A stretch of 55,353 nucleotides of DNA from an uncultured Bacteroidota bacterium (GCA_902620455.1 CACNIG010000008.1:1-55353); one strand, 5' to 3'; shown: positions 20,962 to 32,021, counted from the first letter of the stretch. Notes: generated by a model from the letters alone, not told the origin. Program-made: numbers and translations.

Positions 20962-21330
20962 ATGGTACAAGCGGAGTCAAGACTTAAAGTAGCAGATAAT
21001 ACAGGAGCTAAAGAGGTTCTCACAATACGTGTGTTGGGTGGTACTAAAAGAAGGTATGCAAGATTAGGTGACAAAATTGTCGTAACTGTTAAAGATGCCA
21101 CACCTAATGGTACCGTAAAAAAAGGTCAAGTTTCTCTTGCTGTTGTTGTAAGAACAAAAAAAGAGGTTAGAAGAAATGATGGTTCTTACATTAGATTTGA
21201 TGAGAACGCTTGTGTACTACTTGCCCAAACTGGAGAAATGAGAGGAACTAGGGTGTTTGGTCCAGTCGCAAGGGAGTTGAGAGACAAACAATTTATGAAA
21301 ATTGTTTCATTAGCACCTGAGGTTTTATAA
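20962..21330 (+). CDS. rplN: 50S ribosomal protein L14
   Basis: The 122-residue L14 starts [19 protein letters not shown] and contains [20 protein letters not shown] and [20 protein letters not shown]. It marks the beginning of the spc section, here joined to the S10 section without a gap. Confidence 0.98.
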   Translation: MVQAESRLKVADNTGAKEVLTIRVLGGTKRRYARLGDKIVVTVKDATPNGTVKKGQVSLAVVVRTKKEVRRNDGSYIRFDENACVLLAQTGEMRGTRVFGPVARELRDKQFMKIVSLAPEVL

Positions 21331-21337
21331 TAAAGAG

Positions 21338-21649
21338 ATGAATAAAATTAAAATTAAAAAAGGAGATCAAGTTTTAGTTATTGCTGGAGAGAATAAGGGT
21401 ACAAAAGGTGCAGTCTTGAAAGTGCTCTACAATTCCAACAAAGCATTAGTAGAGGGTGTAAATACAGTTAAAAGACATACTAAACCAAATTCTGAAAACC
21501 CTAAAGGTGGAATAATTGAGAAACAATTACCTATAGATATATCTAATTTGTCGTTAATGACAAAAGATGGAGAAAAAACTAGAATAGGATTTAAAATTGA
21601 GGATGGAAAGAAAGTTAGAATATCAAAAAAATCTAAAGAAACTATTTAA
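21338..21649 (+). CDS. rplX: 50S ribosomal protein L24
   Basis: The 103-residue protein carries the KOW motif ([20 protein letters not shown]) and [14 protein letters not shown] then [17 protein letters not shown]24 is an assembly initiator of the 50S subunit. Confidence 0.97.
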   Translation: MNKIKIKKGDQVLVIAGENKGTKGAVLKVLYNSNKALVEGVNTVKRHTKPNSENPKGGIIEKQLPIDISNLSLMTKDGEKTRIGFKIEDGKKVRISKKSKETI

Positions 21650-21651
21650 TT

Positions 21652-22200
21652 ATGTCATATTCACCAAGACTTAAGGACGATTACTCTAATAAGATTATCA
21701 AGGATCTTCAAGGTAGTTTAGACTTAAAAAATGTAATGCAAGTACCATCTTTAGAAAAAATAGTAATATCTAAAGGAGTTGGAGCTGCAGTAAGTGATAA
21801 GAAGTTAATCGACCATGCTGTAGAAGAATTAACTTTAATATCTGGTCAGAAAGCAATTGCTACGTTATCGAAGAAAGATGTTGCTTCTTTTAAATTAAGG
21901 AAGGGAACACCAATTGGTGCAAAAGTCACATTGAGAGGTGATAGAATGTATGAATTCCTCGATAGACTTATTACAATTGCTTTACCAAGAGTTAGAGATT
22001 TCCAAGGAGTCAAGTCTGATGGATTTGACGGTAGAGGTAACTATAACCTTGGAATCAAAGAACAAATTATTTTTCCTGAAATCAATATTGATAAAGTAAA
22101 TAAGATATCAGGTATGGATATAACATTTGTAACCACCACAAACTCTGATAAAGAGGCAAAAGCATTATTAACTAATCTAGGATTACCTTTTAAAAAATAA
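21652..22200 (+). CDS. rplE: 50S ribosomal protein L5
   Basis: The 182-residue 5S-rRNA-binding protein shows [37 protein letters not shown] and [20 protein letters not shown] followed by [20 protein letters not shown]. Normal length and position. Confidence 0.98.
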   Translation: MSYSPRLKDDYSNKIIKDLQGSLDLKNVMQVPSLEKIVISKGVGAAVSDKKLIDHAVEELTLISGQKAIATLSKKDVASFKLRKGTPIGAKVTLRGDRMYEFLDRLITIALPRVRDFQGVKSDGFDGRGNYNLGIKEQIIFPEINIDKVNKISGMDITFVTTTNSDKEAKALLTNLGLPFKK

Positions 22201-22203
22201 ATT

Positions 22204-22473
22204 ATGGCAAAAGAATCGATGAAAGCAAGGGAAAGAAAAAGACAAAGAATTGTAGCTAAGTACGCTGCAAAAAGAAAGTCTCTAAAAGAGGCAAAAGACT
22301 ATGTTGGTCTTCAAAAGCTTCCTAAAAATGCATCTCCAATTAGGCTTCATAATAGGTGTAAATTAACAGGAAGACCAAAAGGTTATATAAGACAATTTGG
22401 AATTTCTAGGGTAATGTTTAGAGAAATGGCAAATAAAGGATTAATCCCAGGTGTAACAAAAGCGAGTTGGTAA
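22204..22473 (+). CDS. rpsN: 30S ribosomal protein S14, zinc-free long form
   Basis: The 89-residue length and the tail [20 protein letters not shown] then KASW identify S14. It is the long form, with a single cysteine ([12 protein letters not shown]) in place of the CxxC pairs of the short zinc form. It therefore should not need zinc, as with L36 and L31 in this window. Confidence 0.97.
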   Translation: MAKESMKARERKRQRIVAKYAAKRKSLKEAKDYVGLQKLPKNASPIRLHNRCKLTGRPKGYIRQFGISRVMFREMANKGLIPGVTKASW

Positions 22474-22483
22474 ATTAAAGATT

Positions 22484-22885
22484 ATGTATACAGATACTAT
22501 TGCAGATTATTTAACAAGAGTCAGAAACGCTAGCATGGCTGGCCACAAAGTTGTAGATATTCCTTCGTCTAATATTAAAAAGGATATAACAAAAATTCTT
22601 TTTGATCAAGGATACATACTCAGTTATAAATTTGAAGATACTGACAACAAGCAGGGTAATATAAAAATTGCTCTCAAATATGACTCAGTTTCAAAAGAAC
22701 CTGTCATAAAAGAAATTCAAAGAATCAGTAAGCCAGGACTAAGAAAATATTCTAGTTCTCAAGATTTTCCAAGAATATTAAATGGTCTTGGCATATCTAT
22801 TGTTTCAACCTCTAAAGGTGTAATGACCGGAAAGCAGGCTGCTAGTCAAAATATAGGTGGTGAATTAATTTGTTATGTTTTTTAA
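22484..22885 (+). CDS. rpsH: 30S ribosomal protein S8
   Basis: The 133-residue S8 has YTDTIADYLTRVRNASMAGH and the conserved C-terminal block GLGISIVSTSKGVMTGKQAA followed by GGELICYVF. In E. coli S8 represses the spc operon at the rplE mRNA; whether that holds here is unknown. Confidence 0.98.
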   Translation: MYTDTIADYLTRVRNASMAGHKVVDIPSSNIKKDITKILFDQGYILSYKFEDTDNKQGNIKIALKYDSVSKEPVIKEIQRISKPGLRKYSSSQDFPRILNGLGISIVSTSKGVMTGKQAASQNIGGELICYVF

Positions 22886-22894
22886 ATATATATT

Positions 22895-23437
22895 ATGTCA
22901 AGAATAGGTAATAACCCGATAAGCATTCCAGAAGGAGTTTCAATTGAAGTCAATAAGGACATCATAACTGTTAAAGGAAAAAATGGTGAAATGAATCAAG
23001 CTTTTGATGGTGTTAGTTTTGATATATCTGCTGATGTTATACTTGTTAAAAGAAACTCGGAGTCAAAAGATCACAAGTCTAAACACGGGCTTTACAGATC
23101 TCTTGTGTCTAACATGGTAAAGGGTGTATCTGAAGGTTTTAATCTCGAATTGGAGTTAGTTGGTGTTGGTTATAGAGCAACGTCATCTGGTCAGAAGCTT
23201 GATCTTGCCTTAGGATACTCTCATACTATTGTCATGAATATTGCTCCAGAAGTCAAGGTTGAATGTGTAAATGAAAAAGGTTCTAACCCCATAATCAAAT
23301 TAAGCTCTTCAGATAAACAGCTACTAGGTCATGTAGCTGCTAAAATTAGATCTTTTAGAATGCCAGAGCCATATAAAGGAAAAGGAATAAAATTTGTTGG
23401 TGAACAAATAAGAAGAAAAGCAGGTAAATCAGCATAA
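22895..23437 (+). CDS. rplF: 50S ribosomal protein L6
   Basis: The 180-residue L6 begins MSRIGNNPISIPEGVSI and ends with the conserved RIRSFRMPEPYKGKGIKFV-type block and GEQIRRKAGKSA. It has the two repeated L6 domains, with the second starting near LELVGVGYRA. Confidence 0.98.
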   Translation: MSRIGNNPISIPEGVSIEVNKDIITVKGKNGEMNQAFDGVSFDISADVILVKRNSESKDHKSKHGLYRSLVSNMVKGVSEGFNLELELVGVGYRATSSGQKLDLALGYSHTIVMNIAPEVKVECVNEKGSNPIIKLSSSDKQLLGHVAAKIRSFRMPEPYKGKGIKFVGEQIRRKAGKSA

Positions 23438-23438
23438 T

Positions 23439-23798
23439 ATGAAAAATAATAAAACCTTTAGAAGACATAGAATTAGACAAAGAATAAAGAAAATAGTTTC
23501 GGGTACCTCTGACTATCCTAGGCTTTCCGTCTTTAGAAGTAATAAAGAGATATATTGTCAATTAATTGATGATGTAAATGGAAAAACTATTGTTCAAACA
23601 TCTTCAAGAGATAAGTCAATTGCTGATCTAAAGTTAAAGAGTAATATTGAAATTTCTTTCAATGTAGGAAAATCAGTAGCAGAGCTAGCATTGAAAAAAG
23701 GTATTGATAAAATTAAATTCGATAGAGGTGGATACCTTTATCACGGTAGAGTTAAATCACTTGCTGATGGTGCAAGAGAAGGTGGACTTAAATTTTAA
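23439..23798 (+). CDS. rplR: 50S ribosomal protein L18
   Basis: The 119-residue 5S-rRNA partner has [20 protein letters not shown] followed by [18 protein letters not shown] and ends [10 protein letters not shown]. It starts one base after rplF ends. Confidence 0.97.
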   Translation: MKNNKTFRRHRIRQRIKKIVSGTSDYPRLSVFRSNKEIYCQLIDDVNGKTIVQTSSRDKSIADLKLKSNIEISFNVGKSVAELALKKGIDKIKFDRGGYLYHGRVKSLADGAREGGLKF

Positions 23799-23800
23799 AT

Positions 23801-24325
23801 ATGTATAAAAATTATAAAAATATTGAACTTGTAAAGCCAGCTGGTTTAGACTTAAAAGATAAACTTGTTGGTATTCAGAGAGTCACAAAAGTAACAAAAG
23901 GTGGTAGAGCTTTTGGTTTCTCTGCTATTGTTGTTGTAGGAGATGAAAACGGAGTTGTTGGGCATGGTCTTGGTAAAGCTAAAGAAGTTACAACGGCAAT
24001 TTCTAAAGCTGTTGAAGACGCTAAAAAAAATCTGGTAAGAATTCCAATTGAAAATGGTACCTTACCTCATGAACAAAAGGGGAAATATGGTGGTTCAAGA
24101 GTATTTATTAAACCTGCGACTCCTGGTACAGGTGTTATTGCCGGAGGTGCTGTAAGAACAGTATTAGAAGCTGTAGGTGTGCAAAATGTTCTTTCTAAAT
24201 CTCAAGGGTCTTCAAATCCTCATAATGTTGTAAAAGCTACATTTGATGCACTACTTAATTTAAGAAGTCCATTAATGATTTCAAGACAAAGAGGTATATC
24301 TTTAGATAAAGTTTTTAAAGGATGA
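23801..24325 (+). CDS. rpsE: 30S ribosomal protein S5
   Basis: The 174-residue S5 shows [40 protein letters not shown] and the [20 protein letters not shown] loop. It shares ATGA with rpmD (4-bp overlap), implying coupled translation. Confidence 0.98.
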   Translation: MYKNYKNIELVKPAGLDLKDKLVGIQRVTKVTKGGRAFGFSAIVVVGDENGVVGHGLGKAKEVTTAISKAVEDAKKNLVRIPIENGTLPHEQKGKYGGSRVFIKPATPGTGVIAGGAVRTVLEAVGVQNVLSKSQGSSNPHNVVKATFDALLNLRSPLMISRQRGISLDKVFKG

Positions 24326-24507
24326 GTAAAAAGGTAAAAATTAAACAAGTTAGAAGTACTATTAAGAGATTAGAGTCTCAAAAAAGAACTCTAAGAGCTC
24401 TTGGTTTAAGAAAAATTGGAATGGAAGTTGAACATGAATTATCATCTTCTATTTCTGGTATGATTGAAAAAGTAAAACATCTAGTTGAAGTAAAACCTGT
24501 AAAATAA
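24322..24507 (+). CDS. rpmD: 50S ribosomal protein L30
   Basis: The 61-residue protein has the L30 core [20 protein letters not shown] then [15 protein letters not shown]30 is absent from some streamlined genomes but is retained here. Start is the ATG inside the rpsE stop overlap. Confidence 0.97.
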   Translation: MSKKVKIKQVRSTIKRLESQKRTLRALGLRKIGMEVEHELSSSISGMIEKVKHLVEVKPVK

Positions 24508-24512
24508 TAATT

Positions 24513-24965
24513 ATGAGTTTAAATAATTTAAAGCCTGCAAAAGGATCAAATAAGACAGCTGGCAAAAGATTAGGAAGAGGTCAAGGTTCTGGTAAGGGTG
24601 GTACATCTACAAAAGGACATAAAGGGGCTCAATCTAGATCAGGTTACTCCAGAAAAATCGGTTTTGAGGGTGGTCAAATGCCACTTCAAAGAAGAATACC
24701 AAAATTTGGGTTTAAAAATATCAATAGGGTTGAGTATAACACCATTAATGTAGACGATATTCAAAACCTTGTTGATAATAAAAAGATAAAAAAGGATTTA
24801 ACATTAGAAAAAATGGTTGAATTGAGATTAGCTAAGAAAGGTGATCTTGTTAAGGTTTTAGGAAGAGGTAAAATTGATTCTCCAGTTAACATTTCAGCTC
24901 ACAAGTTTTCTGTATCTGCTGAAAAGATGATTGAAAAAGCAGGTGGAAAAGTTAATATTATATAA
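24513..24965 (+). CDS. rplO: 50S ribosomal protein L15
   Basis: The 150-residue L15 contains the glycine-rich N-terminal region [20 protein letters not shown] and [20 protein letters not shown], followed by the compact C-terminal domain ending [13 protein letters not shown]. It shares TAATG with secY. Confidence 0.98.
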   Translation: MSLNNLKPAKGSNKTAGKRLGRGQGSGKGGTSTKGHKGAQSRSGYSRKIGFEGGQMPLQRRIPKFGFKNINRVEYNTINVDDIQNLVDNKKIKKDLTLEKMVELRLAKKGDLVKVLGRGKIDSPVNISAHKFSVSAEKMIEKAGGKVNII

Positions 24966-26317
24966 TGAATAAATTAATAGACTTAATTAAGAGTATCTAC
25001 AAGATTAAAGAGTTAAGGGAAAGAATCCTTTTTACTCTTGCGCTCTTATTAGTCTATAGGCTTGGTGCACAAGTTGTTCTTCCTGGAGTTGATTCTTTAG
25101 CTCTATCTGATTTATCCTCTCGTTCTGATGGAGGAGGGTTATTAGGAATTTTAAATGCCTTTACAGGTGGAGCCTTTGCTAACGCATCAATATTTGCTCT
25201 TGGGATAATGCCTTATATTTCTGCATCAATTGTAGTACAACTGATGGGTGTTGCCTTACCTTATCTTCAAAAACTCCAAAAAGAAGGTGAAAGTGGAAGG
25301 AAAAAAATTACTCAGATTACCAGGTGGTTAACTATCTTTATATGTGTAGTCCAAGCTCCAGCTTATTTATATGGTTTGAGCGCTCTTGGTGTTCCTGATA
25401 GTGCTTTTATATTTGGAAGAACTCCAGCATTTATTTTTACATCAATTGTTATACTTGTTACTGGATGTATATTTGCTATGTGGCTTGGTGAAAAGATCAC
25501 TGACAGAGGTATTGGTAATGGAATATCACTTCTTATAACTGTTGGTATTGTTGCTACTCTTCCACTATCCTTTACTCAAAATTTAATTTCAAGAATATCT
25601 GAAAGTAATGGTGGATTAATTATGGTTGTTATTGAATTAGCAGTTTGGCTTGTAATAATTCTTTTGAGTATTCTTCTAGTAATGGCTGTAAGACAAATAC
25701 CTGTTCAATATGCAAGAAGAAATTCTGTTCCAGGAACTCAATCATCAGGAATGGCTAAAAGACAGTATATACCTTTAAAACTTAATGCATCAGGAGTGAT
25801 GCCAATAATTTTTGCTCAAGCATTAATGTTTGCGCCAGCTACAGTTGGAAGTGTGTTTGGCACTTCCTCAATTGGTCAATGGTTACAAGCAAGTTTTTCT
25901 GATATTTTTGGACTTTGGTACAACATTTTATTTGGAGTATTAGTTGTTATCTTTACATTCTTTTACACAGCTATAACAGTACCTACAAATAAGATGTCTG
26001 ATGATTTAAAAAGAAGTGGAGGATTTGTACCTGGCATAAGGCCCGGTAATGAAACATCTGAATATTTAGATTCTGTAATGTCACATATAACATTTCCAGG
26101 ATCTTTGTATTTGGCAGTAATTGCAGTTTTCCCTGCAATTGTAGTACAGCTAATAGGAATGCAGCAAGGATGGGCTCTGTTTTTTGGTGGAACATCCCTT
26201 TTAATAATGGTAGGAGTTGCAATTGATACAATTCAGCAGATTAATGCATATTTATTAAATAATCACTATGACGGGCTAATGAAGTCTGGGTCTATGAGAA
26301 GTAAACCAACAATATAA
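24965..26317 (+). CDS. secY: Protein translocase subunit SecY
   Basis: The 450-residue inner-membrane channel has ten predicted membrane spans. Signatures include [20 protein letters not shown] (SecY signature 1), [14 protein letters not shown]-like [20 protein letters not shown], the cytoplasmic loop [20 protein letters not shown] and the C-terminal [20 protein letters not shown]. One-base overlaps link it to rplO and infA, and no map or adk gene follows. Confidence 0.98.
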   Translation: MNKLIDLIKSIYKIKELRERILFTLALLLVYRLGAQVVLPGVDSLALSDLSSRSDGGGLLGILNAFTGGAFANASIFALGIMPYISASIVVQLMGVALPYLQKLQKEGESGRKKITQITRWLTIFICVVQAPAYLYGLSALGVPDSAFIFGRTPAFIFTSIVILVTGCIFAMWLGEKITDRGIGNGISLLITVGIVATLPLSFTQNLISRISESNGGLIMVVIELAVWLVIILLSILLVMAVRQIPVQYARRNSVPGTQSSGMAKRQYIPLKLNASGVMPIIFAQALMFAPATVGSVFGTSSIGQWLQASFSDIFGLWYNILFGVLVVIFTFFYTAITVPTNKMSDDLKRSGGFVPGIRPGNETSEYLDSVMSHITFPGSLYLAVIAVFPAIVVQLIGMQQGWALFFGGTSLLIMVGVAIDTIQQINAYLLNNHYDGLMKSGSMRSKPTI

Positions 26318-26532
26318 TGGCTAAACAAAAATCAATAGAGCAAGAAGGTAAAATAATTGAAGCATTGTCTAACGCGATGTTTAGAGTTGAGCTAGAAAAT
26401 GGTCATGTTGTTACTGCTCATATCTCTGGTAAAATGAGACTACATTATATTAAACTTTTACCTGGAGACAAAGTAAAACTTGAAATGAGTCCCTATGATT
26501 TAACAAAAGCAAGAATAACATTTAGAATGTAA
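26317..26532 (+). CDS. infA: Translation initiation factor IF-1
   Basis: The 71-residue OB-fold protein ([20 protein letters not shown], then [20 protein letters not shown]) is IF-1. IF-1 blocks the A site during initiation and aids IF-2 and IF-3. Its start overlaps the secY stop by one base. Confidence 0.98.
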   Translation: MAKQKSIEQEGKIIEALSNAMFRVELENGHVVTAHISGKMRLHYIKLLPGDKVKLEMSPYDLTKARITFRM

Positions 26533-26543
26533 ATAAAATTAAA

Positions 26544-26660
26544 ATGAAAGTAAGAGCATCAATAAAAAAAAGAAGTAGTGAGTGTAAAATTGTCAGAAGA
26601 AAAGGCCGTTTATACGTCATTAATAAGAAAAATCCAAGATTTAAACAAAGACAAGGTTAA
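26544..26660 (+). CDS. rpmJ: 50S ribosomal protein L36, zinc-free form
   Basis: A 38-codon gene between infA and rpsM encodes [20 protein letters not shown] then [18 protein letters not shown]. This is L36. The zinc-ribbon form has three cysteines and a histidine; here only Cys14 remains and the C-terminal ligands are replaced ([10 protein letters not shown]), so metal binding is lost. This form is usual in Flavobacteria. Gaps are 11 bp upstream and 2 bp downstream. Confidence 0.95.
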   Translation: MKVRASIKKRSSECKIVRRKGRLYVINKKNPRFKQRQG

Positions 26661-26662
26661 TT

Positions 26663-27037
26663 ATGGCAAGAATTTCAGGAATAGATATACCAAAGGATAA
26701 GAGAGGAGCAATAGCTTTAACCTACATATACGGTATTGGTAAAAGTTTAGCATTAACAATACTAGAAAACGCGAAAGTTGATCAAAACAAAAAGGTTTCC
26801 GATTGGGATGATAAAGAAATAGCTAGCATAAGAGAGGTTGTTGGGAGTCTGACAATAGAGGGTGAATTAAGATCGGAGACTCAGCTAAATATTAAAAGAT
26901 TAATGGACATTGGGAGTTATAGAGGAATTAGACACAGAACAGGACTACCTCTAAGAGGTCAAAGGACAAAAAATAATTCCAGGACTAGAAAAGGTAAAAG
27001 AAAAACTGTAGCTAACAAGAAAAAAGCAACTAAATAA
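26663..27037 (+). CDS. rpsM: 30S ribosomal protein S13
   Basis: The 124-residue S13 has [36 protein letters not shown] and the tail [20 protein letters not shown] followed by [12 protein letters not shown]. It opens the alpha section. Confidence 0.98.
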   Translation: MARISGIDIPKDKRGAIALTYIYGIGKSLALTILENAKVDQNKKVSDWDDKEIASIREVVGSLTIEGELRSETQLNIKRLMDIGSYRGIRHRTGLPLRGQRTKNNSRTRKGKRKTVANKKKATK

Positions 27038-27038
27038 T

Positions 27039-27422
27039 ATGGCAAAATCTACTAATAAAAAAAGAAAAGTAATTGTTGAATCAAATGGTGAAGCTCATAT
27101 CAATGCTTCATTTAATAACATAATAATATCAATTACAAATTTAAAAGGTGAAGTTATATCATGGTCATCGGCTGGTAAAATGGGTTTTAGAGGCTCAAAG
27201 AAAAATACTCCTTTCGCAGCACAAACAGCTGCTGAAGATTGTGCAAAAATTGCTTTTGACGCTGGCCTTAGAAGAATTAAAGTCCTTGTTAAAGGACCAG
27301 GAAATGGAAGAGAATCTGCGATAAGAACACTTCATAATAATGGACTTGAAGTTTCTGAAATTGTTGATGTTACACCAGTTCCTCATAATGGATGTAGACC
27401 ACCAAAAAGAAGAAGAGTTTAA
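27039..27422 (+). CDS. rpsK: 30S ribosomal protein S11
   Basis: The 127-residue S11 contains [40 protein letters not shown] and the C-terminal [18 protein letters not shown]. It lies on the platform of the small subunit next to S7 and S18. Confidence 0.98.
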   Translation: MAKSTNKKRKVIVESNGEAHINASFNNIIISITNLKGEVISWSSAGKMGFRGSKKNTPFAAQTAAEDCAKIAFDAGLRRIKVLVKGPGNGRESAIRTLHNNGLEVSEIVDVTPVPHNGCRPPKRRRV

Positions 27423-27436
27423 TAAATTAAAAATAG

Positions 27437-28042
27437 ATGGCAAGATATACAGGACCTAAAACAAAGATTTCAAGAAAGTTCGGCGAACCATTATTTGGTG
27501 AAGATAGTACTCTAGAGAAGAAAAACTATCCTCCAGGTCAACATGGCAATAATAAAAGAAGAGCAAAAAAATCTGAATATGCTATTCAACTAATGGAGAA
27601 GCAAAAAGCAAAGTACACTTATGGGATACTTGAAAAACAGTTTAGAAATATTTATAAAAAAGCTAATAGAGGAAAAGGTATCACAGGTGAGTTGCTCCTT
27701 CAGCTTTGCGAATCTAGGCTTGATAACGTAGTATACAGAATGGGTATTTCAAAAACAAGAGATGGAGCTAGGCAGCTTGTATCTCACAAGCATGTTACTG
27801 TTAATGGATCCATAGTAAATATCCCGTCATACACGTTAAGGCCAGGCGATAAAATATCAATTAGAGAAAAATCAAAATCTTTAAAAGCGATTGAAAGCGC
27901 TTTAATTGAAAATAACTCTGAATATGAATGGATTAAATTTAACAGAGAAAGACTAGAAGGTGAATTTGTTTCAATTCCAGAAAGAGAGCAAATTCCAGAA
28001 AATATTAAAGAACAATTAATAGTTGAATTATACTCAAAATAA
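27437..28042 (+). CDS. rpsD: 30S ribosomal protein S4
   Basis: The 201-residue S4 begins [20 protein letters not shown] and has the S4 RNA-binding domain [20 protein letters not shown] then [20 protein letters not shown]. No N-terminal zinc-binding cysteines are present. S4 is the usual autoregulator of the alpha operon in E. coli; no pseudoknot target is evident in the 25-bp region before rpsM. Confidence 0.98.
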   Translation: MARYTGPKTKISRKFGEPLFGEDSTLEKKNYPPGQHGNNKRRAKKSEYAIQLMEKQKAKYTYGILEKQFRNIYKKANRGKGITGELLLQLCESRLDNVVYRMGISKTRDGARQLVSHKHVTVNGSIVNIPSYTLRPGDKISIREKSKSLKAIESALIENNSEYEWIKFNRERLEGEFVSIPEREQIPENIKEQLIVELYSK

Positions 28043-28048
28043 AAAAAT

Positions 28049-29041
28049 ATGGCAATTTTAAACTTCCAGAAACCAGATAAAGTAATCATGATAGATTCTA
28101 CGGAATCTCATGGTAAATTTGAATTTAGACCCTTAGAACCAGGCTATGGTCTAACTATAGGAAACGCTCTTCGAAGAGTCCTTCTATCTTCCCTAGAGGG
28201 ATACGCTTTCACATCAGTAAAAATTGATGGTGTTGACCATGAATTTTCAACTATTGAAGGTGTTGTTGAAGATGTAACTGAAATTATACTTAATATTAAA
28301 CAAATTAGGCTTAAAAGACAGATTGATGATGTAGAAGATGAGAAAATAAATGTTATTGTTGGAAATCAAAAGGTTTTTAAAGCTTCTGATCTTCAAAAGT
28401 TTATTTCCGGTTTTCAAGTTTTAAACCCTGATCTTGTAATTTGTAGCCTAGAAAAAGATGTAAAACTTTCTATTGAGCTTAATATTGAAAAGGGAAGAGG
28501 TTATGTTCCGGCAGAAGAAAACAAAAAGCAAAGTGAGTCTATAGGTGTAATAGCTATTGATTCAATTTATACTCCCATTAAAAATGTAAAGTATGATATT
28601 GAGAATTATAGAGTTGAACAAAAGACTGACTATGAGAAACTTGTATTTGAGATTGAGACTGACGGATCTATTCACCCTAAAGATGCTCTAACTGAGGCTG
28701 CTAAAATTTTAATTCACCATTTTATGTTATTCTCAGATGAATTGATCACCTTAGAGGCCGATGAAATTGCTCAATCAGAAACTTATGACGAGGAATCTCT
28801 TCACATGAGACAACTGCTGAAAACTAAATTAATTGATATGGACTTATCGGTAAGAGCTCTAAACTGTCTCAAAGCAGCGGAAGTTGATACTCTTGGTGAT
28901 CTTGTTTCATTTAACAAGAACGATCTTATGAAATTCAGAAACTTTGGAAGGAAATCACTCACAGAATTAGAGGAACTGGTAATTCTTAAAGGTCTTTCTT
29001 TTGGCATGGATCTTTCAAAATATAAATTAGACAAAGATTAA
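28049..29041 (+). CDS. rpoA: RNA polymerase alpha subunit
   Basis: The 330-residue protein has the N-terminal assembly domain ([20 protein letters not shown] at about 33-52) and the C-terminal DNA/regulator-binding domain ([20 protein letters not shown], then [16 protein letters not shown]). A charged linker near residues 235-260 joins them. Normal size and position between rpsD and rplQ. Confidence 0.98.
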   Translation: MAILNFQKPDKVIMIDSTESHGKFEFRPLEPGYGLTIGNALRRVLLSSLEGYAFTSVKIDGVDHEFSTIEGVVEDVTEIILNIKQIRLKRQIDDVEDEKINVIVGNQKVFKASDLQKFISGFQVLNPDLVICSLEKDVKLSIELNIEKGRGYVPAEENKKQSESIGVIAIDSIYTPIKNVKYDIENYRVEQKTDYEKLVFEIETDGSIHPKDALTEAAKILIHHFMLFSDELITLEADEIAQSETYDEESLHMRQLLKTKLIDMDLSVRALNCLKAAEVDTLGDLVSFNKNDLMKFRNFGRKSLTELEELVILKGLSFGMDLSKYKLDKD

Positions 29042-29051
29042 ATTTTAAGTA

Positions 29052-29486
29052 ATGAGACACGGTAAAAAAATAATTAAATTAGGTAGAAAATCTGCTCATC
29101 GAAAGGCCATGTTAGGCAATATGGCTGTTTCTTTATTTGAACATAAAAGAATTACTACTACATCGACAAAGGCTAAAGCACTAAAAATATTCGTAGAACC
29201 TTTAATTACCAAGTCTAAAAATGATACTGTTCACAACAGAAGAATCTGTTTTAGTAAATTAAGGAATAAACTCGGTGTTAAGATTTTATTTGATGAAATT
29301 TCAAAGAAAGTCGCAGATAGGCCTGGAGGATATACAAGGGTAATTAAATTAGGCAATAGATTGGGTGATAATGCATCAATGGCAATGATAGAACTTGTTG
29401 ATTTTAATGACATATACAATAGTATATCTTCAAATGAATCTGAGGTTCCTGTTGCAGAGTCAACTCCAGAATCTACCTCTGAATAA
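29052..29486 (+). CDS. rplQ: 50S ribosomal protein L17
   Basis: Last gene of the cluster. The conserved core is [20 protein letters not shown] and [20 protein letters not shown], with [20 protein letters not shown] and MIELVDFN. The final 20 or so residues ([18 protein letters not shown]) form an acidic, low-complexity tail beyond the E. coli L17 end; such tails are common in Bacteroidetes. An intrinsic terminator follows 27 bp after the stop. Confidence 0.97.
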   Translation: MRHGKKIIKLGRKSAHRKAMLGNMAVSLFEHKRITTTSTKAKALKIFVEPLITKSKNDTVHNRRICFSKLRNKLGVKILFDEISKKVADRPGGYTRVIKLGNRLGDNASMAMIELVDFNDIYNSISSNESEVPVAESTPESTSE

Positions 29487-29512
29487 CACCTTATTAAAAG
29501 TAATTAACAAAA

Positions 29513-29543
29513 GGGTATATGTCTTTTCATATATCCTTTTTTT
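29513..29543 (+). terminator. Intrinsic terminator after rplQ
   Basis: GGGTATATG pairs with CATATATCC over nine base pairs (one G-T wobble) around a TCTTTT loop, then seven T follow. It closes the ribosomal cluster. An in-frame upstream ATG of carA (29519) falls inside this hairpin, which argues for the downstream carA start. Confidence 0.88.
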
Positions 29544-29563
29544 GTTTAATTTTAATTTTCGAG

Positions 29564-30661
29564 ATGTCCAACAATAATAGAAAGAAAGGTATCGTACTGT
29601 TAGCTGATGGTACGATTTTTTATGGTCGTTCAGCAGGAATTGATGGTACTGCTTTTGGTGAAATTTGTTTTAATACGGGAGTTACAGGATATCAAGAAAT
29701 ATTTACTGATCCCTCATACTTTGGGCAGATTATGGTTACAACAACTTCTCATATTGGTAACTATGGAATAAAATTGTCTGAATCTCAATCAAAAGACATA
29801 TTTATTAGTGGTTTAATCTGTAAGTCATTTAGCTCAGTAAATTCTAGATCAAATTCTAAATCATTGAAGGAATGGTTTAAGTCAAACAAATTAGTGACAA
29901 TTTGTGATGTTGATACCAGGGCATTAGTTAGGTATATTAGAGATAATGGTGCAATGAATGCAGCTATTACGACTGAAATTGATAAAATTGAAGATATCAA
30001 AAAGAAACTTAATAAGTTCCCAGTAATGGATGGTCTTGAGTTAGCATCTAAAGTTTCAACGAAAAAATCATATGAATATGGTAATAAAGATTCAAAAGTT
30101 AGATTAGCAGTTATAGACCTTGGAATTAAAAATAATATTCTTGAAAACTTTTCAAGAAGAGGGTTATTTGTAAAAGTGTTTCCATACAACACGGATTTTG
30201 AAGAAATGTTAAAATTTAAACCAGACGGCTTCTTTTTATCAAATGGACCTGGAGATCCTAAGCCTCTGACCAAGGTGATAAATACTACAATAAAAATTTT
30301 GGATAAAAATTATCCTCTTTTTGGTATTTGTTTAGGTCATCAAGTAATTGCTCTTGCAAATGGTATAAAAACATATAAGATGTTTAACGGCCATAGAGGT
30401 ATTAATCATCCTGTTTTAAATCTAAATACTGGTAAAGGTGAGATTACATCTCAGAATCATGGTTTTGCAGTTGATTACAAGACAGCAGTTTCTAATAAAT
30501 CTGTAAAAATATCTCATCAACACTTAAATGACCAAACAGTTGCAGGTCTTGAAATCAAAGGTAAAGATTGTTTCTCTGTCCAGTATCATCCTGAAGCAGG
30601 TCCCGGGCCAAATGATGGTAATTATCTATTTGATCAATTTCTATCTAAGCTAAATAAATGA
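29564..30661 (+). CDS. carA: Carbamoyl-phosphate synthase small subunit
   Basis: Supplies ammonia from glutamine to CarB for carbamoyl phosphate, used in pyrimidine and arginine synthesis. The N-terminal domain shows [33 protein letters not shown] and HIGNYGI. The class-I amidotransferase domain has SNGPGDP, the nucleophile Cys in [14 protein letters not shown] and the His-Glu pair in [15 protein letters not shown] 29564 (MSNNNRKKG) is chosen because the longer frame would start within the rplQ terminator. carB is not in the window. TAATTTTC at 29553-29560 is one mismatch from a -7 box. The stop overlaps nothing; eno starts 1 bp after it. Confidence 0.96.
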   Translation: MSNNNRKKGIVLLADGTIFYGRSAGIDGTAFGEICFNTGVTGYQEIFTDPSYFGQIMVTTTSHIGNYGIKLSESQSKDIFISGLICKSFSSVNSRSNSKSLKEWFKSNKLVTICDVDTRALVRYIRDNGAMNAAITTEIDKIEDIKKKLNKFPVMDGLELASKVSTKKSYEYGNKDSKVRLAVIDLGIKNNILENFSRRGLFVKVFPYNTDFEEMLKFKPDGFFLSNGPGDPKPLTKVINTTIKILDKNYPLFGICLGHQVIALANGIKTYKMFNGHRGINHPVLNLNTGKGEITSQNHGFAVDYKTAVSNKSVKISHQHLNDQTVAGLEIKGKDCFSVQYHPEAGPGPNDGNYLFDQFLSKLNK

Positions 30662-30662
30662 T

Positions 30663-31955
30663 ATGACCAAAATTAAGAATATCGTAGCAAGGCAAATATT
30701 TGACTCAAGAGGCAATCCAACAGTTGAAACTGATGTAATTACTTCAAATGGAGTTTTAGGTAGAGCTGCTGTTCCGTCAGGGGCTTCAACAGGTGAGCAT
30801 GAGGCTGTTGAGTTAAGAGACGAATCTGAGGATTTTATGGGTAAGTCCGTTTATCGTGCAGTTAAAAATGTAAATGAATCAATTTTTAAAGAATTAAAGA
30901 ATTTATCGGTATTTGATCAAGAATTAATTGATTCAAAGATGATTGAGCTTGATAATACTGCTAACAAGTCAAAACTTGGTGCTAATGCTATTCTATCAGT
31001 TTCATTAGCTGTTGCAAAGGCTGCTGCAATTGAAAAAAAAATATCTCTTTTTAGATATTTGGGAAATGATAATTCAAATGTTTTACCTGTTCCTTTAATG
31101 AATATCATAAATGGTGGAAGTCATTCTGATTCACCTATTTCTTTCCAAGAGTTCATGATAGTCCCTATTGGCGCTTCAAATTTTAGTCATGCTCTTCAAA
31201 TAGGTAATGAAGTTTTTCATAATCTAAAATTAATTCTAAAATCTAGAGGTCTTTCAACTGCAGTTGGAGATGAGGGTGGATTTGCCCCTGATCTAGAAGG
31301 TACAGAAGACGCGATTAATACAATTATTAAAGCAGTAGAAAAAGCAGGTTATAAGATCAAAGAAGATGTAATGATAGCTCTTGACTGTGCCTCCTCAGAA
31401 TTTTTTAAAGATGGCTATTATGATTACTCAATTTTTGAAAGTGGTAATAACTCAAAATTAACATCAGAGGAACAAGTAAATTTTCTAGTTGATCTTTGTG
31501 AAAAATATCCAATAATTTCAATTGAAGATGGAATGGATGAAAATGACTGGGATGGATGGAAACTTTTAACTGAAAAAATTGGAGACAAGGTTCAGCTTGT
31601 TGGCGATGATTTATTTGTGACTGATATTTCAAGGTTATCCAAGGGAATAAATGAAAAAATTGGTAATTCAATTTTAATCAAATTTAATCAAGTTGGTTCA
31701 TTAACGGAGACTATCTCCTCTATAAATTTAGCCACAGAAAATAACTTTACTTCAGTAATATCACATAGATCTGGTGAAACAGAAGATTCTACGATTTCAG
31801 ATCTTTGTGTTGCCTTCAACACTGGACAAATTAAAACAGGATCAATGTCTAGAAGCGACAGAATGTCTAAATACAATCAATTAATTAGAATTGAGGAAGA
31901 ATTAGGCAAATCTGCTGTATATCTTGGAAAAAAAGCATTTAAGTTAAACTTCTAA
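30663..31955 (+). CDS. eno: Enolase
   Basis: Interconverts 2-phosphoglycerate and phosphoenolpyruvate. The 430-residue protein has [36 protein letters not shown], the metal ligands in [24 protein letters not shown] and [10 protein letters not shown], and the signature [17 protein letters not shown] followed by [15 protein letters not shown]. Its gene directly follows carA, so both probably share a transcript. It ends inside a 7-bp inverted repeat before gltA. Confidence 0.98.
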   Translation: MTKIKNIVARQIFDSRGNPTVETDVITSNGVLGRAAVPSGASTGEHEAVELRDESEDFMGKSVYRAVKNVNESIFKELKNLSVFDQELIDSKMIELDNTANKSKLGANAILSVSLAVAKAAAIEKKISLFRYLGNDNSNVLPVPLMNIINGGSHSDSPISFQEFMIVPIGASNFSHALQIGNEVFHNLKLILKSRGLSTAVGDEGGFAPDLEGTEDAINTIIKAVEKAGYKIKEDVMIALDCASSEFFKDGYYDYSIFESGNNSKLTSEEQVNFLVDLCEKYPIISIEDGMDENDWDGWKLLTEKIGDKVQLVGDDLFVTDISRLSKGINEKIGNSILIKFNQVGSLTETISSINLATENNFTSVISHRSGETEDSTISDLCVAFNTGQIKTGSMSRSDRMSKYNQLIRIEEELGKSAVYLGKKAFKLNF

Positions 31956-31986
31956 GAATTTAAATTTTATTTAATTTTTTTCTTAG
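31952..31986. repeat. Inverted repeat CTAAGAA / TTCTTAG between eno and gltA
   Basis: Seven-base arms at 31952-31958 and 31980-31986 flank an A/T-only 21-nt loop; the left arm includes the eno stop codon. It could be a weak terminator or an mRNA end-stabilising stem, but no T run follows it, so the role is open. Confidence 0.35.
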
Positions 31987-31998
31987 GCTCAGGTAATT

Positions 31999-32006
31999 TA
32001 AATTTG
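31999..32006 (+). promoter_or_regulatory. Candidate -7 promoter box (TAAATTTG) for gltA
   Basis: TAAATTTG lies 16 bases before the ATG, predicting a leader of about 12 nt. It overlaps the TTG (32004) that would otherwise lengthen the gene, which supports ATG 32022 as the start. No convincing -33 element is seen. Confidence 0.5.
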
Positions 32007-32021
32007 TATAAATACCCATTG

